Below, piece by piece: positions 13,080-24,529 of a stretch of DNA of 64,000 bases. Every line of letters begins with the position of its first letter. Within the stretch, counting starts at the first letter, position 1. Source of the stretch: Homalodisca vitripennis (taxonomy: Eukaryota; Arthropoda; Insecta; Hemiptera; Cicadellidae); assembly GCF_021130785.1 (NCBI RefSeq), contig NC_060214.1, positions 105,994,001-106,058,000 on the forward strand, given 5' to 3'. The position numbers and the translations under genes are program-made. Under the pieces are notes generated by a model. That model was not told the origin of the DNA. It was given only the letters and a program-made list of their open reading frames with translations, and ran no database searches.

Positions 13080-14110
13080 TAGCTTAATCATGCCCGCTTT
13101 CTTGAGCCATTTGCATGTTCGGAATCTTATCAAACAATAGGGATAATGAGAAGAATCTGTAAAGAATGCAGTCAACTGGTCTCATGAAATGTGCTTTAGT
13201 CATAGGCAGAATTTGAAACTGTACCAAAATCTCAAACCCAAATTCGTCAATCCTTTTTGCTACCGACTTAACTCTTAATTTTATCATTCTTTGTTATTTC
13301 TTAGGCCATCAAGGTGTGGGCAAATAATAGATGAACTCACCATCTCTTTCAGTCCAAATCTCTGTGAAATCTTCAAGAATAAAGCCAAACGGATAGCCGT
13401 AACTGCATCTCTTTAATAAAGACAATTTTTCATTTTATTTTTTGCCATTTTCATCTTTGGCTTCCAAACTGCTCTGTATCAGTTTGAACTGACAAGGAGC
13501 ACGTAACCTCCTAGTAAGAATGAGGAAGACTGTAATAGCGTTGGACTCCTTTGAATGTACAACGATTACAATAATTGTCATACAATTTCAATCCATCACT
13601 GTGAAAATTGAACCAGGTAGATCCAACCCTAATGCTCAAGTTAACAAAGAATATTCAATCATTATACTGAATCGGGGCTGGAATATTATGTTTATACCAT
13701 AGTGGATCAGGAATACTAAATCCTAATACCAAATTCGATCAGAAATAAACGATCATTATATGAAAATAAACCACAAGTGAGTGAATTTCCAAGAAAAACA
13801 TGGCAGAAGGAGGAAATATAGTGTGAAAATCTTTATTAGTGAAAGCGATCTTGCATTATTCGAGTTCAATCCTGCACCAAATTGTGATATTGGGAAACTA
13901 AACTTTTTATGCTGTAATATAAATATTCATTATGTTGGATTTTAATGATAGGTACAATGTTAATGATTTTATGCGATTTATAATGACGCCTTCCCATCCA
14001 TGCATAGATACTGTGGCATTCAAGCAGCGTTCCTCAATTAGGTTTATCTCATCCCACGCTCATTGTTAAAGACACTTTTGAGTCTTATTCTGACCATGTC
14101 CCTCAAACCA
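13080..14110 (+). repeat. Block V/W, copy 1
   Basis: Homologous to 32080-32960 and 49550-50400, and in part to 27700-27880 and 45430-45600. Shared words include ATGTTCGGAATCTTATCAAA, GTGCTTTAGTCATAG, ATCTTTATTAGTGAAAGCG, GCGATTTATAATGACG, CCCATCCATGCATA and TTAGGTTTATCTCATCCCA. Short open frames on both strands inside it (60-67 codons) are not preserved in other copies. Confidence 0.8.
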
Positions 14111-14160
14111 TAATGCCATAAATCAGTCAGAGAAAGTTGAAAGACAGACCGAGAACGAAA

Positions 14161-14205
14161 AACTGTCTATTACATTTATACTGTACATTCATAGTATAGA
14201 CAGTT
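14161..14205 (+). ncRNA. Conserved hairpin H, copy 1 (candidate structured RNA)
   Basis: AACTGTCTAT at 14161-14170 pairs perfectly with ATAGACAGTT at 14196-14205, and an adjacent AC/GT pair can extend the stem across a bulged T. The loop is about 25 nt. At 33013 and 50445 the left arm is AACTGTTTAT, so one C-G pair becomes a U-G wobble and pairing is kept. It is short for an animal microRNA precursor, and the function is unknown. Confidence 0.45.
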
Positions 14206-14209
14206 CTTA

Positions 14210-15566
14210 TAAAAGTGTTTTGTCACAAGCATGATATGCAGGTATCCCTTAAATGGACTAAAACATCCTAAGTGTAGACGTCCGGTGACTTTGACAGTTG
14301 GGCTACTGACTTTTCAAAGTATTTTAAGAAATATAGTATTTCACTGATCATATAGAGGCAATAAAAGCAAGACAACTGTGATGGACTATTTAGTAAAATA
14401 TTGTAAAGCAGCTGGAATATAGAAGTTTAGAATTATTGTGTAATTTACTTTTAATTTTTATTACAGGTTTATTCGATGCATGATGGTAGCGACATGTAAT
14501 TCCAAAATATTTTAATTTAGCAAACAAATTAAAATACTACTTAAGACATATCATATCACATACCATATAAGACATATTACAAGACCCTTCTAATGGTGTG
14601 TCAAGTATGGAGGATTTGTTAATTATAGTGTAATATAAATATTAAGTCCTTTTTCGTGATCTCTCTTACAAGTATTGCCTTTAAAACTTCCGGCCAATTG
14701 TTTAGAGAAATATTTCATTATAAAAATGTTTTTGTGCAAAAACAACATATGGATTAAAAGTGAATACTTTGTCTGAGACTGTATTAAAGATGTTTAATCC
14801 AGACTGTCTGGAAGCTTGCTTATTTATTCAGTCCACTTTCAACCCCTCCCCGCCGGTCATCTGCATGGTGTTATCTACACGGCTGTCTTCCATAACAATG
14901 GCATAACTCGCCCTGGCCTAGGTGGACATAAAATGTATATTATAATGTCCTATCAATCATTATAATTGTAATTACAAATACATGAAAAAATATCCTGAAT
15001 CCAAATATGTTTTAAAGCAATGAATTATCGTATAAACACATTGGTACGAAAATTAGACGACCCACTATCGTATATTCCTGCCAAATTTACAAACTTAATT
15101 GGCAAAAAGAAAAAAATGTTCGATACATCTTTCTTACAGTTTTGTGAGCCATACATCCCTTTTAGTTTTAGTAATAAGACCTTACATTACTATTTTAAAT
15201 ATCGGATTGTATTATCATAATCTTGACATTAACTTTCTAATCCAATTCAAAATTAATTAAAAGGCGAACATGCCTGTGTATTTATGCCTATTTTGTGTAC
15301 AACGCCATATTACACATGTCTTTTCTTTACACAGTATTATTCTTTCACGTTTGTTAATCTTTAACAGGCGCTTCTCACTGTTGAATCATATGAAACGTAT
15401 AAAAATAGATTTTATTTTCAATCCAGCCTGTTATTATGATCTGTAAATAGCTTCAGTGTTAGGATGACCAATTAAAAGTACTAATTACTATTCCATGTAA
15501 CACATCCTGATTATGTTACGGAAAACGATGAACATTCCTTTAGTAAACATAAAGTGTTGCTGTTGC
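14210..15566. other. Unit 1 spacer
   Basis: AT-rich DNA with a GC-richer patch at about 14835-14930. A weak match to the region after the LINE in units 2 and 3 (GTATGGAGGATTTG near 14607 against GTGATGGAGGATCTCCGC) suggests this is the empty site of the LINE insertion. A 66-codon frame at 15020 has no counterpart. Confidence 0.45.
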
Positions 15567-15690
15567 TGTGAATATCTAACACAACACTTTACCGAAAGTT
15601 GATGAGCTCTCAAGGGGATTTGTGCTCAATTAAAGGGCTGCTTCCGAACCCCAAATTAGGTTGGAAGGAAGGAGCGGCCAAATCAGAATG
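15567..15690 (-). other. Block S, copy 1, minus orientation
   Basis: GATGAGCTCTCAAGGGGATT and TGTGCTCAATTAAAGGGCTG here are the reverse complement of the S block at 19085, 27945, 35030, 45665 and 53085. GTGAATATCTAACACAACAC before it corresponds to GTTAGATATTCACAGC after the plus copies, so the match covers more than 100 bp. Confidence 0.85.
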
Positions 15691-16259
15691 AAAGGGGGAG
15701 TCTGTGTGGAGCTTTGCACGTTTAGTCAGACTCAACGAGTTGTTCCTTTGATTATTTTACGTTCATTTTATTAAAAGTTTGTACATTGCAATCAGTATAA
15801 TAGAAAAAAATTACCAAGATATTTATACTCCTCAACATTACCCCTTCCACCAAATCCACAATTACATAAATTATTAATAACCATTTTTATTAATAAACCT
15901 ACCCTTTGTTCACCAATAACGACTAATTATAATATATGGCATGCTATGTTCCTATAATCAAAGATTACGAAGCTTTAAAGCAAAAAAGAAAAACTGGAAA
16001 GATATCTTGAAATTCATAGGGTCTGAAATAATTTGGAATATTTGTTAGTATATCATCACTTTTGCCTCTATATACAGGGTGTCCCTTAACTTTATGGACA
16101 AATGTTATACCATGTTATTGCTCAACGTCAAGACAAACATACTTCACCATGTGACATGGGTCTCCGATGTTTAGTTTTCCATGTGTCTGTCTTTATGTGT
16201 ATTTTATTAAGAAATTAATATCTTAAACACTAATAAATTAAATTATACCAAATTTGGCT

Positions 16260-16341
16260 CTAATGTTCATAATAACTGTTCCGAGTTAGCGAAAAAAAGA
16301 CAGGAGGTCTCGGAAGCGCGCCCCTCCCAAACTCGGAGCAA

Positions 16342-16373
<32 letters not shown>
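16260..16373 (+). mobile_element. Possible short retroposed fragment with poly(A) tail
   Basis: A compact GC-rich segment (GGAGGTCTCGGAAGCGCGCC) ends in GCAAAGC followed by 29 A. TCCGAGTT near 16280 can pair with AACTCGGA just before the tail. The poly(A) end suggests retroposition, but the source RNA is not recognised and the left end is not defined. Confidence 0.35.
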
Positions 16374-18047
16374 CAATCACATGCCACTAGTGGGAAGAGA
16401 CAAAAAACGAGACAAGATTTCGAGTACATAATATAATTAGTAGGTGGCAAACATTTTCATGCAAAATACAATTACTTCAGCACCACGGTGCACCGCGTAA
16501 CTTAAAAACTAAATAACAAAAGATAAAATTCCAATATAGACAATAACATAATAAATAGAAATAATAACATAATAAATAAATAATATAATATAGAGATTTG
16601 ATATATAAATAACAATTTCAGGTACGGCAGTAGTATATCTAAAAATTTTAACAGGTAATTTTTTATGAACTGATGGGAGGGAAAAGGTTGTAGAATTTTC
16701 TAGGCCCACTAATTTTAAAAAGTAATTTGGTTTCAAGTTTGTAGCCGAAAATTAAAAAAAAAAAAATATTTAAAGCCAATTTTTCGAAGGAGGCGGGGGC
16801 TTAGTTGCCTCCACGAATCCGAATTAAAGATGAAATTCCCTCCCCTTCAGTTCATGTAACTAAACTAAATAAACACTGGCTAATATACTGGCCCTCCTCC
16901 AGATCTAACATCTGGCAGCGCTCCATACAAGCCAATCCTCTCAAGTGGTATAAGAAGAAGAAAAAAAAAACATTTTTGATCCAACCTTGTTCAAGATGAA
17001 TACAGGCGCTCCGGTTGGATGCCGGTTACAGTAGCGCTGGCAGGGCGCGGGCATTCCATTTTGGTTTCAGTATGTTACCATTGGACAGACTCGCCGCCAC
17101 CATTCCGTTGACGGCACTCACGGGGACCCTATAGAATCCCAACATAACCAGTAGATATTCAGAACAACTTTACTACAACCCGAGAAATAATAAAAACTTA
17201 ATTATGTTTGCCACAAAGTATAATAAAATATTTAAATTTAACAATTAAAAAAAAAAAAACAACAATCTGTAAACTAACAGTACCTTTTAAGTATCAGAAG
17301 ACTATTTCCCAAAAATACCTCAAGACACCAAGTATTATAAGATACACTACTTGGTGACAATATTAAATATTACAAACAAAACAAATTTTCAAATATATAA
17401 ACATTTACTTATAGGCTAGAACAGCCATACTAAATGATTAAGCGTGATAACAATTACTTGTAACTATAATTCGCTGGATTTTAATCATTCTATTATAATA
17501 TTATAATAATTTACATTTTGCTATTAAATATTAATTGTAAGGTAGGCCTAATAATAATTATATAATTTACAAATAATAACAATACATTATTTCCCAAATA
17601 ACAATAATTAAATTCTAATCAGTTCACGGCTACTATAAAGGCAATAATTAAATAATAAAATTGAAATCATGAATGTTGCCACCCAAATTTTGCACGCAAC
17701 ACAAAACACGAGGTAACAAAAATTTGCAAAGTCTGTACCGTCTCGCTTACACTAAAAAAGACAAGGTGATTACTAAATAAATAATTTCCGTTCGCCGAAC
17801 AGATCAGTTAGAAAGCACTAGAGCAAAAATAAAAAACTTAACTTGCATAGTAAATAAATTAACAAAATTTAGAACGTACGAAAGACAGGATAGAACACTT
17901 TGCGACACGAACACGTACACGAGGAACACAAGTTACAAAATAAAATATATATAAACTACTTACAACTAATCTACGATAATATATGTCTGGGTGGGAGAGA
18001 AAAAACCGCCAACTAATTAAGTAAAGAGAGTAAAAAAGACAATTTAC

Positions 18048-18240
18048 CTGCCGAAAGTCGGTGAATTAGCCAGCCATGGAGAACGGGACGAGCAGTGAAC
18101 AGACAGAAACACAGTAGCTTCTCCGAACGTGTCTGACCGCTCCGAACAGTAGCCGGTGCCGGTGCCGGTGAACAGCTGGTCGGTTAAACTAGTCAAGGTC
18201 AACCAGCTGACCTCAACCAATCAGTCCAACCAGGCAGAAA
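18048..18240 (-). other. Possible noncoding 5' exon with splice donor
   Basis: On the minus strand a GC-rich stretch ends in TTTCGGCAG followed by GTAAATTG, a good splice donor (exon end 18048, intron start 18047). Only a tiny ATG frame (ATGGCTGGCTAA) lies within it, so the exon would be untranslated. A gene leading left from here would need an acceptor downstream; pyrimidine tracts exist on the minus strand near 16960 but no coding exon is visible. Confidence 0.3.
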
Positions 18241-19014
18241 ATCAATACTCTGACGGAGTGACTCCCCCACCGACTGACAAGAGTGGCCGAGGTGGGAAAA
18301 ATAATAGACAAAAATAAATTGTCCAAACTGAGCCCCGGCTCATAACAAGGAGAAAATATTATTAAATTATCTTGAGTATTTTCAAAATGGCGGCAGTTAA
18401 AACGTTTAAACTTTGAGTATCTAAAAAACAATCAGTTTTTCTCAATAATTACAAAAGTAATAGTTTTTATAAGATTTTATCACGAATATAATGACACAAA
18501 ATGTATTTCAATTGAATAATAAATAAATGATTTAGAAAATATTAACTGTGACTAGAAATGGTCTCCACCGTTTATTCCGTTCTTGTATTGCTGGTTATTC
18601 GTCTCAATATCTCAATAACAGTTCTTTACAAACAACTGTTTAGGAAATCCAAAATATTTTTTTCTTTATGTCCATAAATAACACAGTTGTAAATATTTGA
18701 ATGCACCTTTTTTAACTTTGAACAGGTGCCTTAACGGAACGAAATGGTGTACCAAGAACTTAGTCTAGACGATTATAAGATACGTTTTTGTTAGAATTTT
18801 TAACTTGTTTTGCCACGATAGAAAGATATAGATAGTTTGATTTTGGCATTAGTTTTTATGTTGAGAAATTATACAAACGTATGCAGTTCTCTTAGGCTAA
18901 TTGCAGTTGAAAGATTATTACAATATATAAACTGACTAACTCCTATTGCACAACATGAATGCTGCTTTTAATTACCAAACTATTGGCATCTTACCAGACC
19001 GACAAACGGTAAGT

Positions 19015-19200
19015 AGACAGTCCCTTTCATCCAGAGTTAGCCACTTCTCCCTGAAACCTACAAGAGCAAACTCAGGAGGTTCAGGAGCAGCCCTTGAATT
19101 GAGCACAAATCATCCCCCTGAGAGCTCATCAAATTTCGCTAATGGGTTGTTAGATATTCACAGCCGGTCGTTATGTAAATTCCAGAATTATTTATCACTT
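19015..19200 (+). other. Block S, copy 2, plus orientation
   Basis: AGTTAGCCACTTCTCCCTG, GGAGCAGCCCTTGAATTGAG, CACAAATCATCCCCCTGAG, CTCATCAAATTTCG, GGGTTGTTAGATATTCACAG. A 125-codon open frame (18946-19323) runs across it. In the copy at 27945 the block is read in a different frame, and the copies at 35030 and 53085 have frame-changing indels, so conservation is at the DNA or RNA level. Confidence 0.85.
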
Positions 19201-19514
19201 TACCTAACAGAATCAGGTGGAGTTACTCGGAGAAATGATTATTATTGGTATAATTGTAGGTTGCTATTTCCAAAATTACACAAAAACTTATCAATTACAT
19301 TGGGTTTTCTTTTGTTGCACTAAGTAGTAGTATTTACAGAACTTAAATAATATAAAACTATTAAAAATTAAATGTATTTTTAAGGCAGCATTAAATTCAA
19401 CAGTTAGTGGCGTCTGAAGTAAGATTAACAAAAGTGAATTATTAAAGCTATATAAAGAAAGCGATTGTTAATATGGGAATGTGTATGTGAGTGAGTAGCG
19501 CTTGTGTCTGTTTA

Positions 19515-19985
19515 TATATGAAATGAAAATACCTTTATTAAAGAGGGGGTGTTAGAGCTATCAAGCCCTCTTTACCACTAAGCCTGTTACTGTATACAGT
19601 AAATTTACAATATTTTGATGCAACTGTGTGTATTAACTTATTCTTTATATAGAAAATAACAAAAACTCTTAACCTAAACAAAATTAAATGAACTTAAAGT
19701 AATAACTTAAATTAAATAAAATGAAAATGAAAATGTATGTATTGAATAGTTACAAATGAAAAATTGTGTACATATTATGATAAAGACAAACAAATTCAAA
19801 ATTAAAAGCAAGATGCAAAGAAACATTCCATCACTATAACCCACAGATTGACCACATGACCGCAACATGCAGCACCACCCGTCGCCCCCACAGGCCCCCC
19901 AGCAGCAAGCCCCTAACCCTCGCCCCGAAGCGAGCACGGTCCTCAATACATCTAATATCAAAGGCGACAAGCCTGAACAGTAAAG
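19515..19985 (-). mobile_element. Minus-strand 3' end of a LINE
   Basis: Read on the minus strand, a GC-rich segment (about 19985-19850) is followed by AT-rich DNA, then AGAGGGCTTGATAGCTCTAA and AATAAAGGTATTTTCATTTC. The order and the end resemble the LINE tail at 33187-33728, including a stem-loop (AGGGCT/AGCTCT around TGAT) in the same place and a TTTCATTT terminus. No reverse-transcriptase motif can be read, so this is only the 3' untranslated end plus perhaps a few codons of a related, different LINE. Confidence 0.6.
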
Positions 19986-20539
19986 GACTTATTAAAAATT
20001 GTTGAACGAAGAATTGGAATCGATAGTATGTGCCTCCCCTTCTTGTAGGTCTTTCTCTAATATCAGAGATAAAGTTGAAATGATCGGACAGATAAACGGG
20101 ATATTTAGAATATTTGGACCTTTATAAGGGTGTAATTGTGATTAGGGACTAGAACCTAAATATAAGATAAATGTTAATGATTGGTTAATTTTTTTATAAG
20201 CTGACTGTAACAGCCGCCATGCGTATTTAATATCGCACAGTAGAGATGTGCAAAGAATGTATGCAAGACTTCAAAGAACTAACTTGAGGTCTTGATAATG
20301 TTAACACATTATGGGGTTTTTTAGCTAAAGAAACATTAAGAAGATAGCTTGGAAAAAATTGTATGCATTAAGTTGTACTTTCGGCAAATGTATAGCAATG
20401 GTGCATAGTATTATATGTAAAACGTTTAAATTAAGATTAGTTTACAAGTGTTTTCTTATAAAAGAATCAAACTTAAAATCATTATTGAAATTTATGATTT
20501 AAAGTTTATGTACACCTCATATAATGTTATGAAAGATAT

Positions 20540-20635
20540 CCGTGTAGAGGCCCAGTGGTGTGGGGTTGTAAGTGGGCTGAATACATAATTGAGCCCAAAC
20601 CGTCGGTCTAGATTAAACATTCTTAATCTAGCTCT
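20540..20635 (+). ncRNA. Block T, copy 1, with perfect hairpin
   Basis: GAGGCCCAGTGGTGTGGGGT, then GTGGGCTGAATACATAATTG, AGCCC, and then CTAGATTAA (20608-20616), loop ACATTC, TTAATCTAG (20623-20631), a perfect 9-bp stem. A second possible stem is TGGGCT with AGCCCA just before. Copies at 35868 and 53926 and shorter relatives at 28365 and 46185 share the loop and parts of the stem. Transcription is not shown by sequence. Confidence 0.5.
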
Positions 20636-21744
20636 ATACCGAAAATATCAGTATATAACTCCAAGTGTGTTAATTGAATTAATTTTAAGTAAAAACATGC
20701 TAAAATACTACGTTTAGTGAAAAACGTGCATATGACTGAAATATTTTCAAATATCTTCTCTGTGTTTATTTATTTTAACAACAAAATTGTCTTTTTAAAT
20801 AATACAGATACACACGGAGAAGCAATAAAAATATGTCTACATTAAGTGACCATACTGAAAAAAATGCAAAGAACAGGAGATTTTCATATTCATCAATAAT
20901 AGATAAATCTTTTTAAATAGTCTAATAAGAACGAAACAATGATATAAACTATGGATAAATACAACAATAAATAGGATAATAATACTAAATAGGATAAATA
21001 AGTAAGCTGCATAACAACAGTAACAGCATACCAAAAGACAAATGTAACTGTAACAATAATAATAATTGAATCTTAGACAGGAATAATACAGTTGTGCAAT
21101 AATTTTAAATAAGTGGTAATCATAACATCAGCAATGTACCTAATGTAGTGTTCGGTCATTCTTGAGTGTTGTTTTACAAAATACTCTATATGTCCTTGTA
21201 TCTGTTGGATTTCCCAACACTTTATAAGCTACTCAAAAATAATAATTGTGCCAAGGGCCAGTTTAAAACATCATTTTTTAGAAATTTCCAAATTCATTAA
21301 AGCTGTTTACTTAATTACTATCATTCATCCTACGAACATAATTTTTGTCACAACTAAATATATCAAAATAAAATATTATAAATAAGCATTTAACCTGTAT
21401 GTATATTTGTAAAAACCTATCATAACATAAAATAGATATTTAATTGATCGAAAGTGAATACAACATAATTACGAGTACGTGTCCTTTTAAAATTAGAACT
21501 GAATTTTTCTTCCTTCACGTTTTTAAAACTTTACTAAACAAATTTGAAAATAAATATTTGTTATTCTAAATTGATGTGTTAGAATATAAATAAAAGCATA
21601 TTGCTCCAATAATGTAACTAAAAAAATTTCCCAAGATACTACACTGAAGTATGCCCTTGTCAACTTTCATTATATTACTACTTTATATATTATTGGCGTT
21701 TTATATTTTTCTATTCCAACAGCAACAATAACTGAGCAAAACAT
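20636..21744. other. End of unit 1, AT-rich
   Basis: AT-rich spacer with short open frames and no conserved block that I could match. The segments that follow T in units 2 and 3 (block X and about 4 kb more) are missing here. Confidence 0.45.
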
Positions 21745-22072
21745 GTTAAATTGTCAAATAACATCAGTTCAACATCAGATGTAATATTTTGAGCAAGTCA
21801 GACATCGTTATACAGCATTCGACTCATAACAACATCAACTTGTCGTCACCGTCTATCGCGTTGTCGAAACTTGCACTTTACCAGCTATAAATCATTTCAC
21901 GCTATAGGGGTAGCGAGGCGAGTGACGTTGATATATAAACATATTTCTCCCGGCATCGACGATATTAGGTTATCGGGAATTCGCGACTCGAAATGCGATA
22001 AACTGAGATTTTTATGATCTTAAATTGAGTTAGCGTCGGTGAAAAGAGAGTTGCTGAGATGTGAAGTTTTCA
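21745..22072 (+). promoter_or_regulatory. Block P, copy 2
   Basis: Aligns with 9269-9612 from TTGTCAAATAACATCAGTTC to AGAGAGTTGCTGAGATGTGA. The core from CACGCTATAGGGGTAGCGAG to GACGATATT is identical for about 80 bp with copy 1. The duplicated GACTCGGAATGCG of copy 1 is single here. TATATAAA lies at about 21936. Confidence 0.6.
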
Positions 22073-23609
22073 CATTTTTACGGAAAAAAAGCATTACCGA
22101 TTTGTATTGAATTTTATAACTGAAATTAAAGCACACTGAGTAATTGTTTTCATTTAAGGTGGTTACAATCGATTTTGGGTATGGGCATTTTTATGTTAAA
22201 TCCATGTACCCTTGAGATAATTCCTTAAATTAGAGGGTTTAAGTAAGTGGGAAATACAAGAGTTTTTGTAAACAGACCCAAATAAAAACAGAAGAATAAG
22301 AATTGTGAACCTTTAACAGTATATAGATTAGTTATTAGATATTGTCACTACATTATTTTAATTTCAGGGAGTGGCATATTTTATTTATATATTTTTAAAA
22401 ATTATGTTTTATAAATTAAATTTACTTTAAAAAATGATGAATGCAGTTTTTCTTACCAAAATTTAATATTGCTACAATGTAAACATATTCAAACAAAAAA
22501 TTTAAAAAAATGTAAAGAATTAATAATTTAACATAAAAATTAAAAAAAATAAATTAAAAATAAAAATTTAATTCTTCAATCGTAAAATTGATTGCAACCA
22601 CCATAATAACATGGATAATGAACCAATAATTTTCTTTCTTGGTCAAGTGAAATGAATGATGAAGAAAATCAGCATAGGAGAAAAATTAAATGATTAAAGA
22701 AGATGCCATTAAACTTAAAGAATACCAAAAGAAAGGGGTGTGAGAGTGTAATCAAATCCAGCAGCCTCTAATGATATGCAAATATAGCTCAATAAGTGGT
22801 CGTTACATCAAATATAATTATGTACGTCTGATAGCTGGAGCCATCGTCGTTGTAGTAATTATGAAAGTATATTTTGCATTATTATTTCCTCCACTACATT
22901 ACTTTCCTTATACAGAATAAATTATCGAAAATGTGTTCTAAAAAGAAAAGGTATCATAAACATACCCGTCAGCTGGTTTTGTGATATTCGCAACACGCGA
23001 TTGATTGGAAGTTTAAAATTATATAAGTGATGGTAAGTATAAATAGAATTATTGTAAGTATAGTGTAGTTATTCTTTTATATTTTGGTTGTACACTACTA
23101 TAGTATTTTATAAAGTAAATATTCAATCCTTATTATAGGATTTTGTATATAAAGTTTATTTTAATGGAATTTTCTCCTAAGTAAAATTTGTGGGACTTGA
23201 ACCCTTAATTTTTAAAATTACCTAATTTAAATTACCTAAATTAAAATTACTACATTATGAAGCTACTCATGAATTTTCTCACCAACTGTAACAACTGACA
23301 CACAATAAAAGCTGTAACCAAACTTTGGCACCTTAGTACGTATAAAGCCATAATCTGCATGGTTACAAAGTTTGTCATCAATTTACACGGTTTTATGTCT
23401 GGCAGTTATTTCTATATACCGAACTTGCCACTTTAACATTGGGAACTGGGAGTTGCTACATGTTGTGGTAATCCTACATGTTTAATGGAAATACCAGAGA
23501 GAGTTTGTAGAGAGTTGGGCAGAGAGGTTCTGTTAAGTCCATGTATGTAGAGATTTTCGAATGTTGAAAGCGTCAAAGAATGAACATTTAACCAATTGCT
23601 GCTTCAAAA
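22073..23609. other. Unit 2 spacer, very AT-rich
   Basis: Runs of A and T (22440-22570), no open frame of interest. One isolated ATGATATGCAAATAT at about 22769 resembles the most constant word of the satellite, but the similarity stops after about 16 bp. Confidence 0.45.
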
Positions 23610-23659
23610 TAATAATATATTATATATATAAAATATATATATTATAAATAAATAAATAA

Positions 23660-23707
<48 letters not shown>

Positions 23708-23768
23708 AATATCAGTCTCTTTCTTCTCTCTCCCTCTCTCGGACAATTCTTTTCTTTCTTTCTTTCTC
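23610..23768. repeat. AT-repeat cluster followed by a pyrimidine tract
   Basis: (AT)n and AAATA repeats to about 23712, then CTCTTTCTTCTCTCTCCCTC and (TTTC)n to 23768 on the plus strand. The adjoining pyrimidine tract could form unusual DNA structure; no function is implied. Confidence 0.95.
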
Positions 23769-24183
23769 TAACGTCTTACAATATAATTGGGGCATTTATA
23801 AAAACTTTGTAAAATTATTCTAATAATACTACGTTGCTATAGCATAGGACTATTGAATTTTAATCATACTGAACAACTAGAATATTATAAATTGAGATTT
23901 ATTTTTTAAGATTTTTGTTTTTCTCCAATCTATAAATATTAATATAATTATTTAAGCGGAAAATGTTCATATACTGTAATTGTAGTCTGTTTACCGTACA
24001 AAACCAAAACATTGAGTTGAATATTAAACAACTGAACAATTGATATAGCCTGCATGATTTGTTATAATTTTAACCCATTTATAAACACGTTTGTATATCT
24101 CTGGGAGGAATTTTTCATTTAAAAAACAAAGCGTTACAAGCAATTCAATTTGCTTATAGTCAAGGCTAGACGTCTATAATATT

Positions 24184-24200
24184 TGAAGGCTAACCGCTGT
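24184..24200 (+). other. Block Q, copy 2
   Basis: TGAAGGCTAACCGCTGT, matching 10711-10730 over its length. The following DNA (24240-25050) is weakly alignable with 28690-29250 and 46480-47250. Confidence 0.7.
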
Positions 24201-24493
24201 TATTGCATCTATTAAATAATATAAACAGTTAATTTTATATTTATATAAATTTTGTTTTGAAACATTTTACATTGCTCAAATTATAAACTGTCTTTATTTT
24301 GTATTTTGACATTCTGTATTAAAATGTGACTTAATTTTGTGTTTAGCATACTTAAAATATGCAAAGAGGTGCATCATGTCGTTTGAATAGAAAATTATAT
24401 CTGTAAAAAGGTATGTTAAATTCATTATACATAATATTCTACTAAGTAAGAAAATAAGTTTTACTAACCGGTCCAGAAAAGGTTTTTTTTGTA

Positions 24494-24529
24494 TATTTCT
24501 ACCCTCTAACAAGAAAGAGGGTAGAAATA
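24494..24529 (+). other. 14-bp perfect hairpin
   Basis: TATTTCTACCCTCT (24494-24507) pairs with AGAGGGTAGAAATA (24516-24529) around an 8-nt loop, AACAAGAA. The corresponding places in the other copies (about 28950 and 46960) lack it. No following T tract of note. Confidence 0.7.

Larger units (their letters stand above)
16084..18450. other. Unit 1-specific insertion, locally GC-richer
   Basis: This stretch has no counterpart in units 2 or 3. It opens near TATACAGGGTGTCCC, a sequence often seen at the ends of insect transposons, but I found no matching inverted end. It contains a run of 29 A (16345-16373) directly after a GC-rich segment, a GC-rich block at about 17020-17140, homopolymer A tracts, and a GC-rich segment at 18050-18240 with a (CCGGTG)n cluster. 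No long open frame is present. It may be one composite insertion or several. Confidence 0.5.
9269..21740 (+). repeat. Tandem unit 1 (most diverged, about 12.5 kb)
   Basis: The unit begins with block P and then carries, in the same order as units 2 and 3, blocks Q (10711), R (about 12265), V (about 13820), the hairpin at 14161, S (about 19085) and T (about 20550). The next P follows at about 21745. Alignment to the other units is patchy: blocks are clear, intervening DNA often is not. It lacks the LINE tail, the tRNA-SINE and the segment corresponding to about 36-40 kb of unit 2. It has its own insertion at about 16080-18450. Confidence 0.8.

Noticed and set aside
16077..18450. Complete DNA transposon starting at TATACAGGGTGTCCC
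   Set aside because: No matching inverted end, no target duplication and no transposase frame found.
18946..19323. 125-codon frame across block S
   Set aside because: The longest frame in the window, but other S copies read this DNA in a different frame or have indels; no known domain.
22766..22785. Isolated satellite-like word ATGATATGCAAATAT
   Set aside because: Only about 16 bp match and the flanks do not resemble a monomer; chance or a common motif is enough to explain it.
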